Both the position numbers and the translations under genes were made by a program. 64,000 nt of DNA from NCBI GenBank assembly GCA_030533445.1, contig CM060075.1, positions 35,209,196 through 35,273,195 of the forward strand, read 5' to 3'. The stretch is from Cyprinodon diabolis. Its lineage: Eukaryota; Chordata; Actinopteri; Cyprinodontiformes; Cyprinodontidae. The notes beneath the pieces are model-generated. The model worked only from the letters and a program-made list of their open reading frames with translations. It ran no database searches and was not told the origin of the DNA. Below, piece by piece: positions 33,926 through 45,110 of the stretch. Each line of letters opens with the position of its first letter. Position 1 is the stretch's first letter.

Positions 33926-34972
33926 CGAACAGCACTAAAAACCTACTGAGTACTAAAGGGCCATGCAGTATGGCATCTTGCTATCTCTGAGTTTAGTCTG
34001 GATAAAATATGCTTTGAATTGCATCTTTTTTCAATGGTCACTGCTGTGCTTATTCTCGACTATGTTTATATTCAATTTTAGAAACTTAATGTTTGCACAA
34101 GTCAATGCGATAACCAGAATATTGGAAAAAGACACAGACACAGGGCATTTATTTGTATTGTTTTTTTTTTTGCAATCTTGTGTTAACTTATCCTCACAGA
34201 GTGATTACATATCCTTACTATTTGGGCCAGGATAAGTAAGGTATTAATTAGGTTTAAGATAGGGTCACGTTCAAGCTGTAGAAAGAGCAGAAAATGAATG
34301 GGAGTCAAAGCGCTTTCCTTACTAATTCTATATAACAAGCCTGTGTTTGTAGTGGAGTTTTGAGTGTGCATAGGGGAAATCTTGGCTTGTTAGATATAAC
34401 CAAAATAAAAATTAGGGGCTTTTGCCTATGGTAGGGTCTCCCCTGCCAAATTGTCCCCAGGGTCATTTTCATATAAAGATGCTGATAGATGGCAAACCAT
34501 ATAGCATTGTCGAAACTTTTGCTCCTGGTGCTCTGAAATACGATAAATGAAAGATGGTGTATGCTTCACCTGCAGGGATGAAAGTCAAAGTTAGCTGGTA
34601 TGAGGGTCCGGTGTCAGGAACTTGACATGCCATTTCTTGGTATTACAGTCTGGCCTTAGGGGGAAATCCAATGTCAACCTATTGGTATGGGATCAAAACT
34701 TGATTAAAAGTTGAGCTGGATATACATGTGGCGCACCTACAATAGGGTGACCACATTTATTTTGAATTTTATTTGTGATTAATTGGCGATTTAGCTTCCA
34801 GTAGTTTTTTCCCCTTGAAAGTGGGGGGCGGAACTTTTCTTTTTCTCCTGTTGCGCTGGGAGCGGTAAAGGGGCGCGCACTCCTGCCGTTTCTTCAGACG
34901 TGAGCTGCGTCTCAATTCGCAGGCTGCGTACTTCCGAGGACGCAGCCTACCTAGCCTCCGGAGGACCCAGAC

Positions 34973-36707
34973 TAGTGATGGGTTGATGAGGCGTCATGAA
35001 ACGTTTCGACACATTACCAAACTGTATTGATACTGTGTCACTGAATACTGACACCTGCTGGACATTAAAAATCCCTACAGGCAACCTAGTTGACAGAGTT
35101 AACTGACACTGATTTGATGACCTATTATATACACTAATATGATGCAATTCATTGTATGATGCATTGTATTATTATTAAAACATATTTGATATTTTAGACA
35201 CAGTCAATGAATAATGAGAACCTGCATCATAATGTAATAATCTCTAAGTAAACATGTAGTAAATGAAGATGCTTGTTCACTGGTATTTTTTTAACAAATT
35301 TTTATTCAAAAAAATAAGTTGTTGCAACGTTTTGAAATTCAGTCTGTTGCGCTTTTTTGATATTAGTTCTCCAGCTGTGGAAAACACCCGCTCACACGGC
35401 ACAGATGAAGCTGGAGTGCACAAAAATTTTAAGGCCAGGCGGAAGAGGTTTGGATAAACCGTCCTTTGGTTTTTCCAATATACAAGAGGATCCTGGGACC
35501 TCGCAATATTGCCCTCTGCCATGTATCTCTGCACCTCAAGGATGGCATCAGCTGTGGCACTTTTGGTCTGCCTCCCCACTTCGAGATCAAAATGTTCCCA
35601 AAGGTCATCTTAAAAAAAAAAAAAAAAAAAAAAGAATTTTAGTACATGATTTACAAACAACAAAGAAATGATGCTCAATATCATGCCTGAAGTGGGGGCA
35701 GACAGCTGTTGTGAAGATGTTCCCGGCTGGGGCTCATTTGAGCTTCCAATTGAGGCACAGTCTGTCCGCAGTCTGCTGTACTTCCATTTTCACAAGTTCC
35801 CGTTCCTCCTCGTACTTTTTGGCCAACAGTTGTTTGATGGTCTGAAAACCACACCAAGTCAAACCAGAAGAAAATCAATATATTTAAAATAATTTTGATA
35901 AATAAACTACCACTTTAGATAATTTCCACACAAACCTTTCTGGTTGGCAAAACATATGAGGGCTCAAGGAGCTGAACCAGCTCCCTGAACCCTTCATTCT
36001 CCACAACAGCGAGGGGCTGGCGGTCCTTTACAATGAAATTAAGCACAGCCTCATCAAGCATCTGCTTCCTGGAAGCTTGATGGTTAAAAATGAGAAAGTG
36101 TAAAATATTCAGAATTATCAATAAAACAAAGTCAGTAAGTTGTAAAATACCTGTATACCTGAGTTCATCATGGGTGTATCATGGATTTCACTCTCATGCT
36201 TGGCCCTATAATGCCTCAGCATTGAGGAGGTGCTGTTATTTAAATGGGCAAGCTCTGTTGAGCAATTGCGACATTTAACCTGCAGAAAATAACACGAACA
36301 GTAAACTAAAGGTCACTTTGAAATGAATTTCTACTCAGAAAATCAAGTGGAAACCCTAAGAGGAACAGGATGAAACAAGGAAATTAAAACAAATACCTTA
36401 TTTTCCGAAATGACATCAAAGTGGTCCCACACGGCAGAAACCTTTCTTTTTGCTTGAGGAAGTTCCATAATTTTTGATGAATTTTATATTCGCAAAACAC
36501 GCAAGATTGTTTTGGCAGATGCATCTCGTTGGCAGATGCGCTTCCTTAAAAAGGCTTGTCAATCAGTTCGAAACATCGGTCACGTGACCGATACAGGAAC
36601 TGTTTCGGTCACGTGACTTTTCCGTAGCGATACGCACGTCGACACAGGTTTCGCTCTATGAGACCGACACATGCGCCGACGCATCGGTGTTGCCCGACCC
36701 ATCCCTA
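34973..36707 (-). mobile_element. hAT transposon nested in Harbinger, copy A
   Basis: The ends TAGTGATGGGTTGATG and the inverse of TAGGGATGGGTCGGGC match over a core of about 11 bp with one mismatch. The 8-bp duplication ACCCAGAC is perfect (34965-34972 and 36708-36715). Coding sequence is on the minus strand (see 35277-36468). At 1735 bp it is shorter than a complete hAT because the catalytic core is deleted. Confidence 0.92.
35277..36468 (-). pseudogene. hAT transposase, BED finger and dimerisation domain kept, core deleted
   Basis: Exon 1 (36468-36397) codes MELPQAKRKVSAVWDHF and ends at a GTATTT donor. Exon 2 (36279-36159) follows a CTGCAG acceptor and codes VKCRNCSTEL, then SSMLRHYRAKHE; together they make a BED zinc finger (Trp, Cys-x2-Cys, His-x4-His). 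The next piece (about 36078-35936) has SRKQMLDEAVLNFIVKDRQP, then a GFRELVQLLEPSYVLP segment typical of hAT. After a gap, the C-terminal dimerisation region (35579-35277) is intact: LVYWKNQRTVYPNLFRLALK, then SSVPCERVFSTAGELISKKR. The RNase H-like DDE core between them is missing, so no active enzyme can be made. Fish ZBED1-like and Ac-like hATs have this architecture. Confidence 0.85.
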
Positions 36708-36880
36708 ACCCAGACTTGGTAGGCTGCTCTGGAGGATCCTAAGCCGTTGGTAAATGGGACGGTCTAGCCTTTGGAGCACTTCCTGGTTGCGACACGACGT
36801 CATCACGTTTACCCCAAAAACAGCACGAAACAAAATCCGATAGCTCGAGAAATACGGAAAGAAACAACAAAAAAATAGAT

Positions 36881-39800
36881 ATGGACATTTTTATTGCTTT
36901 TATTTACTTGTTATTGGAGGAGGAGAGTCGGCTTTGACGGCTTCGGCGGCAGCAAAACCGGCGACGGATTTTTCTCAGGCTGGCAGAGCGCAGTGGAGAG
37001 GTAAGATCTACCTGCTATTATTCTAACCCACAGGGGCCTGCTAATGATCAGAATATACCAGTTATTAAACAAACGCTTGTCAGCAGATTGATGAATAGGT
37101 TTAAATATCAAATGTTATATTTATTTGTAAGTTTGTAATTTATTTGTTTGTAACTTTAGTAATTTGAATTGAATAGTTAAATGTGTACAAACCCGGTAAA
37201 TAACTGACTTAAATAACTACTTTCACCATTACTAATGTTGTGTTGAGAAGCCAAACTGTTGAGAACTGTTTTTGTCTAAATTGTTATCCCCATACTGCCT
37301 GATTTTATTTGCAATTATATATATATAAAAAAAATCAAAATATAAAAACGAAAAAATAAGTTAAATAGTGGATCTAGATGAAGTAAAATTTAATTTCTAA
37401 TAAATCATGTAATAAAGATAATGAAAAGAAGATAGATGACTGAATAAAAGTAAATATCCATCCATCCATCCATCTTCCTCCGCTTATCCGGGGTCGGGTC
37501 ACGGGGGCAGCAGCTTAAGAAGGGAGGCCCAGACTTCCCCCTCCCCATCCACTTCTTCCAGCTCTTCAGGAGGAACCCCAAGGCGTTCCCAGGCAAGCCG
37601 AGAAACATAGTCTCTCCAGCGTGTCCTGGGTCTTCCCCGGGGCCTCCCCCCGGTGGGACGTGCCCGGAACACCTCACCAGGGAGGCGTCCAGGAGGCATC
37701 CTAAACAGATGCCCAAGCCACCTCAACTGGCTCCTCTCGACGTGGAGGAGCAGCGGCTCTACTCCGAGTCCCTCCCGGATGACAGAGCTTCTCACCCTAT
37801 CTCTAAGGGAGAGCCCAGCCACCCTACGGAGGAAACCCATTTCGGCCGCTTGTATCCGCGATCTCGTTCTTTCGGTCATGACCCAGAGTTCATGACCATA
37901 GATGAGGGTAGGAACGTAGATCGACCGGTAAATCGGTAAAGAGCTTCGCTTTTTGACTCAGCTCTCTCTTCACCACGACGGACCGGTACAGCGCCCGCTT
38001 CACGGCAGATGCTGAACCAATCCGCCTGTCGATCTCCCGCTCCCTTCTTCCCTCATTCGTGAACAAGATCCCAAGATACTTAAACTCCTCCACTTGGGGC
38101 AGGACACCCCCCCTGACCCGGAGAAGGCACTCTACCCTTTTCCGGCTCAAGACCATGGCCTCGGATTTGGAGGCACTGATCCCCATCCCGGCCGCTTCAC
38201 ACTCGGCTGCGAACCGATCCAGCGAGAGCTGCAGATCACGACCTGATGAAGCCAACAGGACCACATCATCTGCGAAAAGCAGATACCCAATCCTAAGGCC
38301 ACCAAAACGGATCCCCTCAACACCTTGGCTGCACCTAGAAATTCTGTCCATGAAGGTAATGAACAGAATCGGTGACAAAGGGCAGCCCTGGCGGAGTCCA
38401 ACTCTCACTGGAAACGAGCCAGACTTATTGCCGGCAATGCGGACCAGACACCGGTCATACAGGGACCTGACAGCCCGTATCAAAGGGCCCAGCACCTCGT
38501 ACTCCCGGAGAACCCCCCACAGGGCCCCCCGAGGGGCACGGTCGAACGCCTTCTCCAAGTCCACAAAGCACATGTGTAGACTGGTTGGGTGAACTCCCAT
38601 GCACCCTCCAGGACCCTGCTGAGGGTATAGAGCTGGTCCAGCGTTCCACGACCAGGACGGAAACCACACTGCTCTTCCTGAATCCGAGGTTCGACTATCC
38701 GACGGACCCTCCTCTCCAGCACCCCCGAATAGACCTTGCCGGGGAGGCTTAAGAGTGTGACTCCCCTGTAATTGGAGCACACCCTCCGGTCCCCCTTTTT
38801 GAATAGGGGGACCACCACCCCAGTCTGCCAATCCAGGGGAACTGCCCCCGATGTCCATGTAATGTTGAAGAGTCACGTCAGCCAACACAACCCTACAACA
38901 TCCAGGACCTTGAGGAACTCCGGGCGGATCTCATCCACCCCCGGGACCCTGCCACCGAGGAGCTTTTTAACCACCTCGGCGACCTCGCCTACAGAGATTG
39001 GAGAGCCCAGTCCAGAGTCCCCAGGCCCAGCTTCCTCAATGGAAGACATGTTGGTGGGATTGAGGAGGTCTTCGGAGTATTCCGCCCACCGACCCACAAC
39101 GTCCCGAGTCGAGGTCAGCAGCACACCATCCCCACTATAAACAGTGTTGGTGCTGCACCGCTTCCCCCTCCTGAGACGCCGGATGGCGGACCAGAATCGC
39201 TTCGGAGCCGTGCGGAAGTCTTTCTACATGGCCTCTCCAAACTCCTCCCACACCCGAGTTTTTGCCTCAGCAACCATCCGAGCCGCATGCCGCTTCGCCC
39301 GCCGGTACCCATCAGCTGATTCCGGAGTCCCACAGGCCAAAAAGGCCCGATAGACCTCCTTCTTCAACCTGACAGCATCCCTCACCGGAGGTGTCCACCA
39401 ACGGGTTCGAGGGTTGCCGCCACGACAGGCACCGACAACCTTGCGGCCGCAGCTCAGATAAGCCGCCTCGACAATGGAGGAATGGAACATGGTCCACTCG
39501 GACTCAATGTCCCCCACCTCCCCCTGGATGTGTTCGAAGTTCTGCCGGAGATGGGAGTTAAAGCTCCGCCTAACAGGGGACTCCGCCAGACGTTCCCAGC
39601 AGACCCTCACAACACGTTTGGGCCTGCCAGGTCTGACCGGCATCCTCCCCCACCACCGGAGCCAACTCACCACCAGGTAGTGGTCAGTGGAAAGCTCAGC
39701 ACCTCTCTTCACCCGAGTGTCCAAGACATACGGCCGCAAGTCCGATGAAACGATGACAAAGTCGATCATCGAACTGCGGCCTAGGGTGTCCTGGTGCCAT

Positions 39801-40445
39801 GTGCACATATGGACACCCTTATGCTTGAACATGGTGTTCGTTATGGACAATCCATGACGCGCACAGAAGTCCAACAACAGAACACCACTCGAGTTCAGAT
39901 CAGGGCGGCCATTCCTCCCAACCACGCCCCTCCAGGTCTCACTGTCATTGCCCACGTGAGCGTTGAAGTCTCCCAGCAGAACAAGGGAGTCCCCAGGAGG
40001 GGCACCCTACAGTACCCCCTCTAAGGACTCCAAGAAGGGTGGGTAATCTGAACTGTTGTTCGGCCCGTAAGCACAGACAACAGTCAGAACCCGTCCTCCC
40101 ACCCGTAGGCGGAGGGAGGCTACCCTCTCATTCACCGGGGTAAACCCCAACGTACAGGCGCCGAGATGGGGGGCAACAAGTATGCCCACTCCTGCCTGGC
40201 GCCTCTCACCCACGGTGAGAAAAGTAAATATTTTTGTCTTTTTTTTTCTACAGGTCATAACGGCATGTGCTGTCCTGCACAACATCTGCCTGGGAGCCGG
40301 TGACATCACGGCCCCAGAGGATGACATGCCAGAGGATGAGGAGGAGAACGTGTTGGAGGCAGTCAGTGGTGCTCCATGGCGGGGCAAGCTGTCTGCTGAG
40401 GTGTCTGCTCTGGAGGAGGATCTACAGGACCACTGTTACATTTAG
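36881..40445 (+). pseudogene. Harbinger transposase, first and last exons only, copy A
   Basis: The first exon (36881-37000, donor GTAAG at 37001) codes MDIFIAFIYLLLEEESRL followed by an in-frame TGA at 36935-36937. It then continues in frame with a basic RRLRRQQNRRR stretch, the usual beginning of HARBI1-like transposases. The last exon (40254-40445) follows a strong acceptor (TTTTTTTTCTACAG) and codes VITACAVLHNICLGAGD and an acidic tail ending HCYI. The ACxVLHNIC motif is characteristic of the Harbinger C-terminus. The exons with the DDE residues are absent. A LINE has inserted in the gap with a perfect target duplication, so the loss preceded or was independent of it. Confidence 0.8.
37458..40219 (-). 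mobile_element. 5'-truncated LINE nested in Harbinger, copy A
   Basis: A 12-bp duplication AAAAGTAAATAT flanks it exactly (37446-37457 and 40220-40231). The 3' end, on the minus strand, finishes in GGATGGATGGATGGAT repeats. Minus-strand frames give an endonuclease end ([11 protein letters not shown], around 39680), then a full reverse transcriptase with EEQCGFRPGRGTLDQLY, FVDLEKAFDRAPRG, GLRQGCPLSP and the catalytic YLLFADDVVLLAS, then a C-terminal region (37879-37499, TRWRDYVSRLAWERLG). Frameshifts separate the endonuclease, RT and C-terminal frames. The beginning of the endonuclease is lost at the 5' truncation. The style is that of an abundant fish I/Nimb-group LINE; the group name is from memory. 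Confidence 0.9.
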
Positions 40446-41049
40446 ATGGCAAGTAGAATCACATTTTAGCTGTTCTCATTTCAGGGTTATGAAAACAGTT
40501 TTAGTAAAGTCATTCTTTTCTGCGTGTTTTTAAACTTTTCTTGTAACATGGCAGCCGTCGATTGGGTCAGCCCTGCAAACCTGATGGACGATGTGGTGAA
40601 CAGTGGAGAGAGGCAACCCCTACCCCCCAGATGATGTCCCACTCGCAGTCAGAAGACTCCAAGGTCATCTGTGTGGCATCGCATCCAGTCCAGCAGCACC
40701 ACCAGGGACTCCTGCTCAGTCACAATTGTATATATATATGTTCTCTAGTAATATTTTTTTTCTATCTTCTGTAAATAGTTGTAGCAGTTAATTTTAAAAT
40801 CTAATGTCAATAGGTAAAAATGTTTTTAATAGTTTATTGTTAAATACTTGCTTCTCTAAAAATAAACTGATGTCACTGAGAAGTTGTTCTAAGTTTACTT
40901 AAATTATAAAGAAGTGATGAAACAGATAATGTAAAAAGGTTAAATACTTTAAGAACACACAGACAATAACTTTTATAAACAATTTAATAATTTAATTTAA
41001 TAACAGCAACACAGAACCTCAACTTGTTAAAAAAACAAAAACAAAAAAA

Positions 41050-41382
41050 ATAATAACTGTCCACCATCCTCTCCAATGAATGAAATAATCTGTCCATCCT
41101 TTCCCGCCTCCCTCTGCCATCTGATATCCTCCCTGATTAAATCCACCAACTTGTCACTCCTTCTTCTCTTCCTCCTTTCCCTCCACCCTCATCCTCATCG
41201 TCACCCTGATGCTGCTCAGCCTCTGCAACATCTAGCCCTGGTGTGTCCTCAGGGATGGAGGCAATTAGGACAGGTGGGGCAACAGAGGGCCTCCGTCCTA
41301 ATACCTCATCCATGAGGACAAACCAGGGCCAGGTGGCAGCAGTAGGATTCCCACTGACCCCCTGCCCTAGATCTTTGCATTC
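41050..41382 (-). pseudogene. Harbinger Myb-like partner protein, C-terminal exon, copy A
   Basis: On the minus strand an acceptor (CTCTACTTTAG) precedes codons ECKDLGQG, then TAATWPWFVLMDEVLGRRPS, followed by an acidic stretch. ATWPWF-x-LMDEVLG is the conserved segment C-terminal to the Myb/SANT domain in Harbinger accessory proteins, which help bring the transposase to the nucleus and the ends. After the acidic stretch a frameshift near 41160 moves the expected RRKRRRSDKLVDLIRED ending to another frame. The Myb-domain exon upstream was not found and may be disrupted by the Tc1 insertion at 41599. Confidence 0.65.
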
Positions 41383-41598
41383 CTAAAGTAGAGGAAAACT
41401 ATTTGTATCACCATCTGCTAGAAAAAAGGAAGGTTTCATGATTTGGATGGATTAATGAAATTCTACAGAAAAAGACTTTGGAATGGTAACCTGGAGATTA
41501 CTTTTTTAAGCTTACTCAAAGTGGAAATTAACATGAATATAATAAATGTAAGATGTAATTTCCCTACAAACACACACACATACATATATATATATATA

Positions 41599-42665
41599 CA
41601 CTCAACGGCCACTTTATTAGGCACCCCATGCTAGTAACGGGTTGGACCCCCTTTTGCCTTCAGAACTGCCTCAATTCTTCGTGGCATAGATTCAACAAGG
41701 TGCTGGAAGCATTCCTCAGGGAGTTTGGTCCATATTGACATGATGGCATCACAAAGTTGCCGCAGATTTGTTGGCTGCACATCCATGATGCGAATCTCCC
41801 GTTCCACCACATCCCAAAGATGCTCTATTGGATTGAGATCTGGTGACTGTGGAGGCCATTTGAGTACAGTGAACTCATTGTCATGTTCAAGAAACCAGTC
41901 TGAGATGATTCCAGCGTTATGACATGGCGCATTATCCTGCTGAAAGTAGCAATCAGAAGTTGGGTACATTGTGGTCATAAAGGGATGGACATGGTCAGCA
42001 ACAATACTCAGGTAGGCTGTGGCGTTGCAAGGATGCTCAATTGGTACCAAGGGGCCCAAAGAGTGCCAAGAAAACATTCCCCACACTATGACACCACCAC
42101 CACCAGCCTGAACCGTTGATACAAGGCAGGATGGATCCATGCTTTCATGTTGTAGACGCCAAATTCTGACCCTACCATCCGAATGTCGCAGCAGAAATCG
42201 AGACTCATCAGACCAGGCAACGTTTTTCCAATCTTATATTGTCCAATTTCGATGAGCTTGTGCAAATTGTAGCCTCAGTTTCCTGTTCTTAGCTGAAAGG
42301 AGTGGCACCCGGTGTGGTCTTCTGCTGCTGTAGCCCCTCTGCCTCAAAGTTCGACGTACTGTGCGTTCAGAGATGCTCTTCTGCCCACCTTGGTTGTAAC
42401 GGGTGGTTATTTGAGTCACTGTTGCCCTTCTATCAGCTCGAACCAGTCTGGCCATTCTCCTCCGACCTTTGGCAACAACAAGGCATTTCAGCCCACAGAA
42501 CTGCCGCTCACTGGATGTTTTTTCTTTTTCGGACCATTCTCTGTAAACCCTAGAGATGGTTGTGCGTGAAAATCCCAGTAGATCAGCAGTTTCTGAAATA
42601 CTCAGACCAGCCCTTCTGGCACCAACAAGCAGTTGGACAGGTGTACCTAAGAAAGTGGCCGGTGA

Positions 42666-42668
<3 letters not shown>
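41599..42668 (-). mobile_element. Tc1/mariner-type transposon inserted in TA repeats, copy A
   Basis: CACTCAACGGCCACTTTATT at the left and AAGTGGCCGGTGAGTG at the right are inverted, flanked by TA within longer (TA)n tracts. The transposase is on the minus strand. Its first exon-equivalent region (about 120 codons upstream of RMARLVRADRRATVTQ) is truncated because the start codon region has been deleted, compared with 12000-12230 in copy 1. One in-frame TAA at about 42232-42234 interrupts the protein just before DWKNVAWSDESRF. The three catalytic acidic residues (WSDE, QDNAPCH, LNPIEHLWD) are all present, unlike in copy 1. Confidence 0.9.

Positions 42669-42727
<59 letters not shown>
42669..42727. 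repeat. (TA)n next to Tc1, copy A
   Basis: About 59 bp of pure TA, of exactly the same length as in unit B (59255-59313). Confidence 0.95.
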
Positions 42728-42731
<4 letters not shown>

Positions 42732-43480
42732 TTGTGTTTCATTACATTATCCAAACCTGAACATACTTTGTATTTTTTTTAAGTTGTCCCACACAAGGAT
42801 CACTTCTATCACAAATATGAGGTCTACAAAAAGTGGCATCTGACATTTGATGTGATCAAAAGATTATATTTGTATGTTGGTGTTTGAACAGGACTTATTT
42901 TAACTTGTGAGACTTTTACATAGAAATGCAACATGTAGATGGAATTCTGCCTCAACTCTTCCCTCCATCCGCCTTCAGCAGTATTTTTGGCCCCGATGAT
43001 GAAGTGGTCATCTTATCCACTCCTCTGTCTGCTCCCTGGAACAAAATGACATGTAAAGCATATTTCTGTTAAGTCAACAGGCAAAATGACTGTTCTGTAT
43101 AATTACGCCGGTATTGTTCTTCAAGTGAATTATACTTTAAACCGTATTATACTGTACTGTAAATTAACTATACATTATTGAGTATTAAAACAAAACGTTT
43201 GCTGTATTGACAGCCCAGTACAGCTGGACTAATGTCATTTCTTCAGCTACATTAAGCTTTAACAGCTCTAATTCTTTGTAATAAACTGTTTGAGAATAAA
43301 TAGATCCGATTAGTGAGGGATACAGCTATCAGTACAGTAAGATGTAGGTTAAAATAAAAAATAGTGTCATTTGTATGAAGGCTTTTAATTGTTGATGAGC
43401 ATCTTGTATCAACAGGTTAGCTCTAAGCTTTAGCTTTAGCTGCTCCTACACATTCCGGTGGCTCCTTTACCGTCATGTAT
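42728..43480. other. Harbinger interior, nothing further recognised
   Basis: The sequence between the Tc1 and the right Harbinger end should contain the start of the Myb-like gene on the minus strand, but I could not identify a Myb/SANT exon. A-runs at about 43497-43514 and 43629-43646 flank the subterminal region. Confidence 0.4.
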
Positions 43481-44126
43481 TTTAATAGATGTTCATTAAA
43501 AAAAAAAAAAAAAAACTACTTACATTTAAAGGTGTTCTCCGCACTACTGCCGGCACTGCTGCTGCTTTCGGTTGTCCGTAATTTGAAGAAAAGCCGACTT
43601 TCTTCTTCTTCTTCTTCTTCAACTACTAAAAAAAAAAAAAAAAAGAGTGCGCAAAGCACCTCGGGAAATCTAGTGGGAGGCGAGGCCACTAAGGACGGTA
43701 GCGATGCATCCTCAGAATTCGGGGAAAAGGAGGACGCATTTTAAGGCTGCATTTTAAGCGTCCTCAGAATTTTTGCCAAATGGGACGGCCTCCGCGCAGC
43801 GTTGTGACGTCACCGGCCTCAAAATGCGTCCTACCAAGTACGCAGCCTGCGAATTGAGACGCAGCCTATGTAATTTTCTTCATATAGATTGCTGAGAGCC
43901 ATGTTGACCAATGTGAGAACATAACAACAAGGGTTAAAATTTGTGGTGTTTTGACGGGTTCTAGCAACAGCAACCACCATCCTGGACCAGGAAACTTGCT
44001 TGTGACACTGATGGCTCTTTATATGTAAACAAAAGTCAAAGTAATTTACTAACCTTTAAAAACGTGATCGCCACAAAACTCTGGCTTTTTTTGACTCAGC
44101 TCCCTTCAAAGTCAGTGAAATGTTAT

Positions 44127-44300
44127 AACAGGCCATTTTTCCCTGCGTCTTTTCGTGAAATCCTTAGTGCAAGGCCCTTTTTCAATATCTTCACGATGAA
44201 CCCGAAAGTATCCTTTAACAGTCTCGCGATTTGATCTGTTAGAACAATCTAAACAACACATGTAAAATGCATATTTAATGATTGAATGCTCGCTAAACAT
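44127..44300 (-). pseudogene. THAP-like zinc-finger fragment, copy A
   Basis: The minus strand codes YMCCLDCSNRSNRETVKG, then YFRVHREDIEKG and TKRRREKWPVI. The C-x2-C start, the Asn-Arg, the Phe-Arg-Val in place of FHRFP and the Lys-Arg-Arg-x-x-Trp fit the THAP domain of fish P-element-like transposons and their host relatives. The distal Cys/His half is not seen before the stop. It is probably a transposon relic. Confidence 0.45.
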
Positions 44301-44618
44301 GCAACGCTAGTCCAGAACTTGCTTGGTAGACCACTAGTTCATGAGACACATAAGTAATGAGGCGGACGTGTCGTCATTTTCAAGTGATGAAAAGAGTCCA
44401 TTAGCATGGGTGAGTCAGAGGGGAAGAAGCCATTATTCCAATTAAAACATTAAAAACATATTGTGCTCTGCAAAGTTAAACAGGTTCTGTTCTCCCATCT
44501 CCCACCGGTACCAGATGGATTCTCAAGCATTTGTAAATTCAGAAATATTGCGACAATTCTGCTTTCAGGCAGGATTAATGGCAATGCAGATTTGGCGAGA
44601 AATTTTTGTCAAAGTAAC

Positions 44619-45110
44619 TGTCATGGTTTTGGTTATGTTATGCTTTACTTTGCTCCTTGTTTTCTAGTTTTATTGGTTTAATTCCTATTTTGTTGTAATT
44701 TCTAGATTCATGTTAGTTCTCATGTTTTTCTGTTGTCCTCTTCCCTCTTGTGTGTGTGTGTGTGTGTTCCTTTCCCATTGGCTCCCTCGTTGTCTCCTCA
44801 CACCTGCTCCTTGTCAGCTCGTTAGCCCTCCCTTTGTCTCTGTCAGCTATTTATGCTCTCCCTCTGCTCTCACTCTTTGTTGGTTCCTCTGTTGTTGCTG
44901 GGCCTGTCTTCGCTGTAGTCGTCTCCCCTCGTCTCTCCTTGGCTCCTTGTACGTGTTTTCCCTTGAGGTCTCCATGGTTCTGGTCTGTTACATTTTTAGT
45001 TGGATTTTTGGAATGCCTTCGTTAACCATTTTTCATTAAAACTACAAGTATTCACCTCAGCCTCTCTGCCTCTGCATTTGGGTACTCCAAACCTCAACCA
45101 AGACGTGACA
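44619..45110 (+). mobile_element. Solo LTR, copy A
   Basis: The 492-bp element begins TGTCATGG and ends CGTGACA (TG...CA form, inverted TGTCA/TGACA tips), and a perfect 5-bp duplication GTAAC flanks it (44614-44618 and 45111-45115). The interior has a TATTTATGCTCTCC box at about 44846 that could be the promoter and an ATTAAA signal near 45035. No internal retroviral or Gypsy coding region is present, so it results from recombination between two LTRs. Plus orientation is inferred from these signals. The superfamily is not determined. Confidence 0.85.

Larger units (their letters stand above)
33055..34735 (+). repeat. UGT upstream cassette, copy 2 (no UGT directly behind it)
   Basis: Homologous to 22920-24655, where it is the immediate upstream region of UGT gene 1, and nearly identical to 49615-51305. 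It includes the hairpin (33455-33534), the HNF4-type motif (33787-33795) and the TATA box (33918-33925). It ends at about 34735, and 170 bp later the Harbinger element begins. The next UGT start codon is 12.6 kb away and has its own HNF4-type block at 45361. A 20-bp deletion near 34612 distinguishes it from copy 3. Confidence 0.85.
34904..43865 (+). mobile_element. PIF/Harbinger transposon carrying nested insertions, copy A
   Basis: The left end GCTGCGTCTCAATTCGCAGG (34904) continues CTGCGTACTT. The right end (to 43865) is its exact inverse over 30 bp, and after a 3-bp mismatch AGGACGC also pairs, giving about 40 bp of inverted repeat. Inside are parts of both Harbinger genes: a transposase on the plus strand (36881-37000 and 40254-40445) and a Myb-like partner on the minus strand (41050-41382). 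The 8.96 kb span is inflated by three later insertions: a hAT (34973-36707), a LINE (37458-40219) and a Tc1 (41599-42668). No 3-bp target duplication is clear at the ends. It is non-autonomous because the catalytic middle of the transposase is missing. Confidence 0.88.

Noticed and set aside
38059..38592. 177-codon plus-strand ORF, repeated at 54645-55178
   Set aside because: Antisense to the LINE reverse transcriptase; its existence follows from the GC-rich RT coding strand.
43475..43744. 89-codon ORF with Ser and Lys runs, repeated at 60061-60330
   Set aside because: It runs through A-runs and a TTC repeat in the subterminal part of the Harbinger element; low complexity, no domain.
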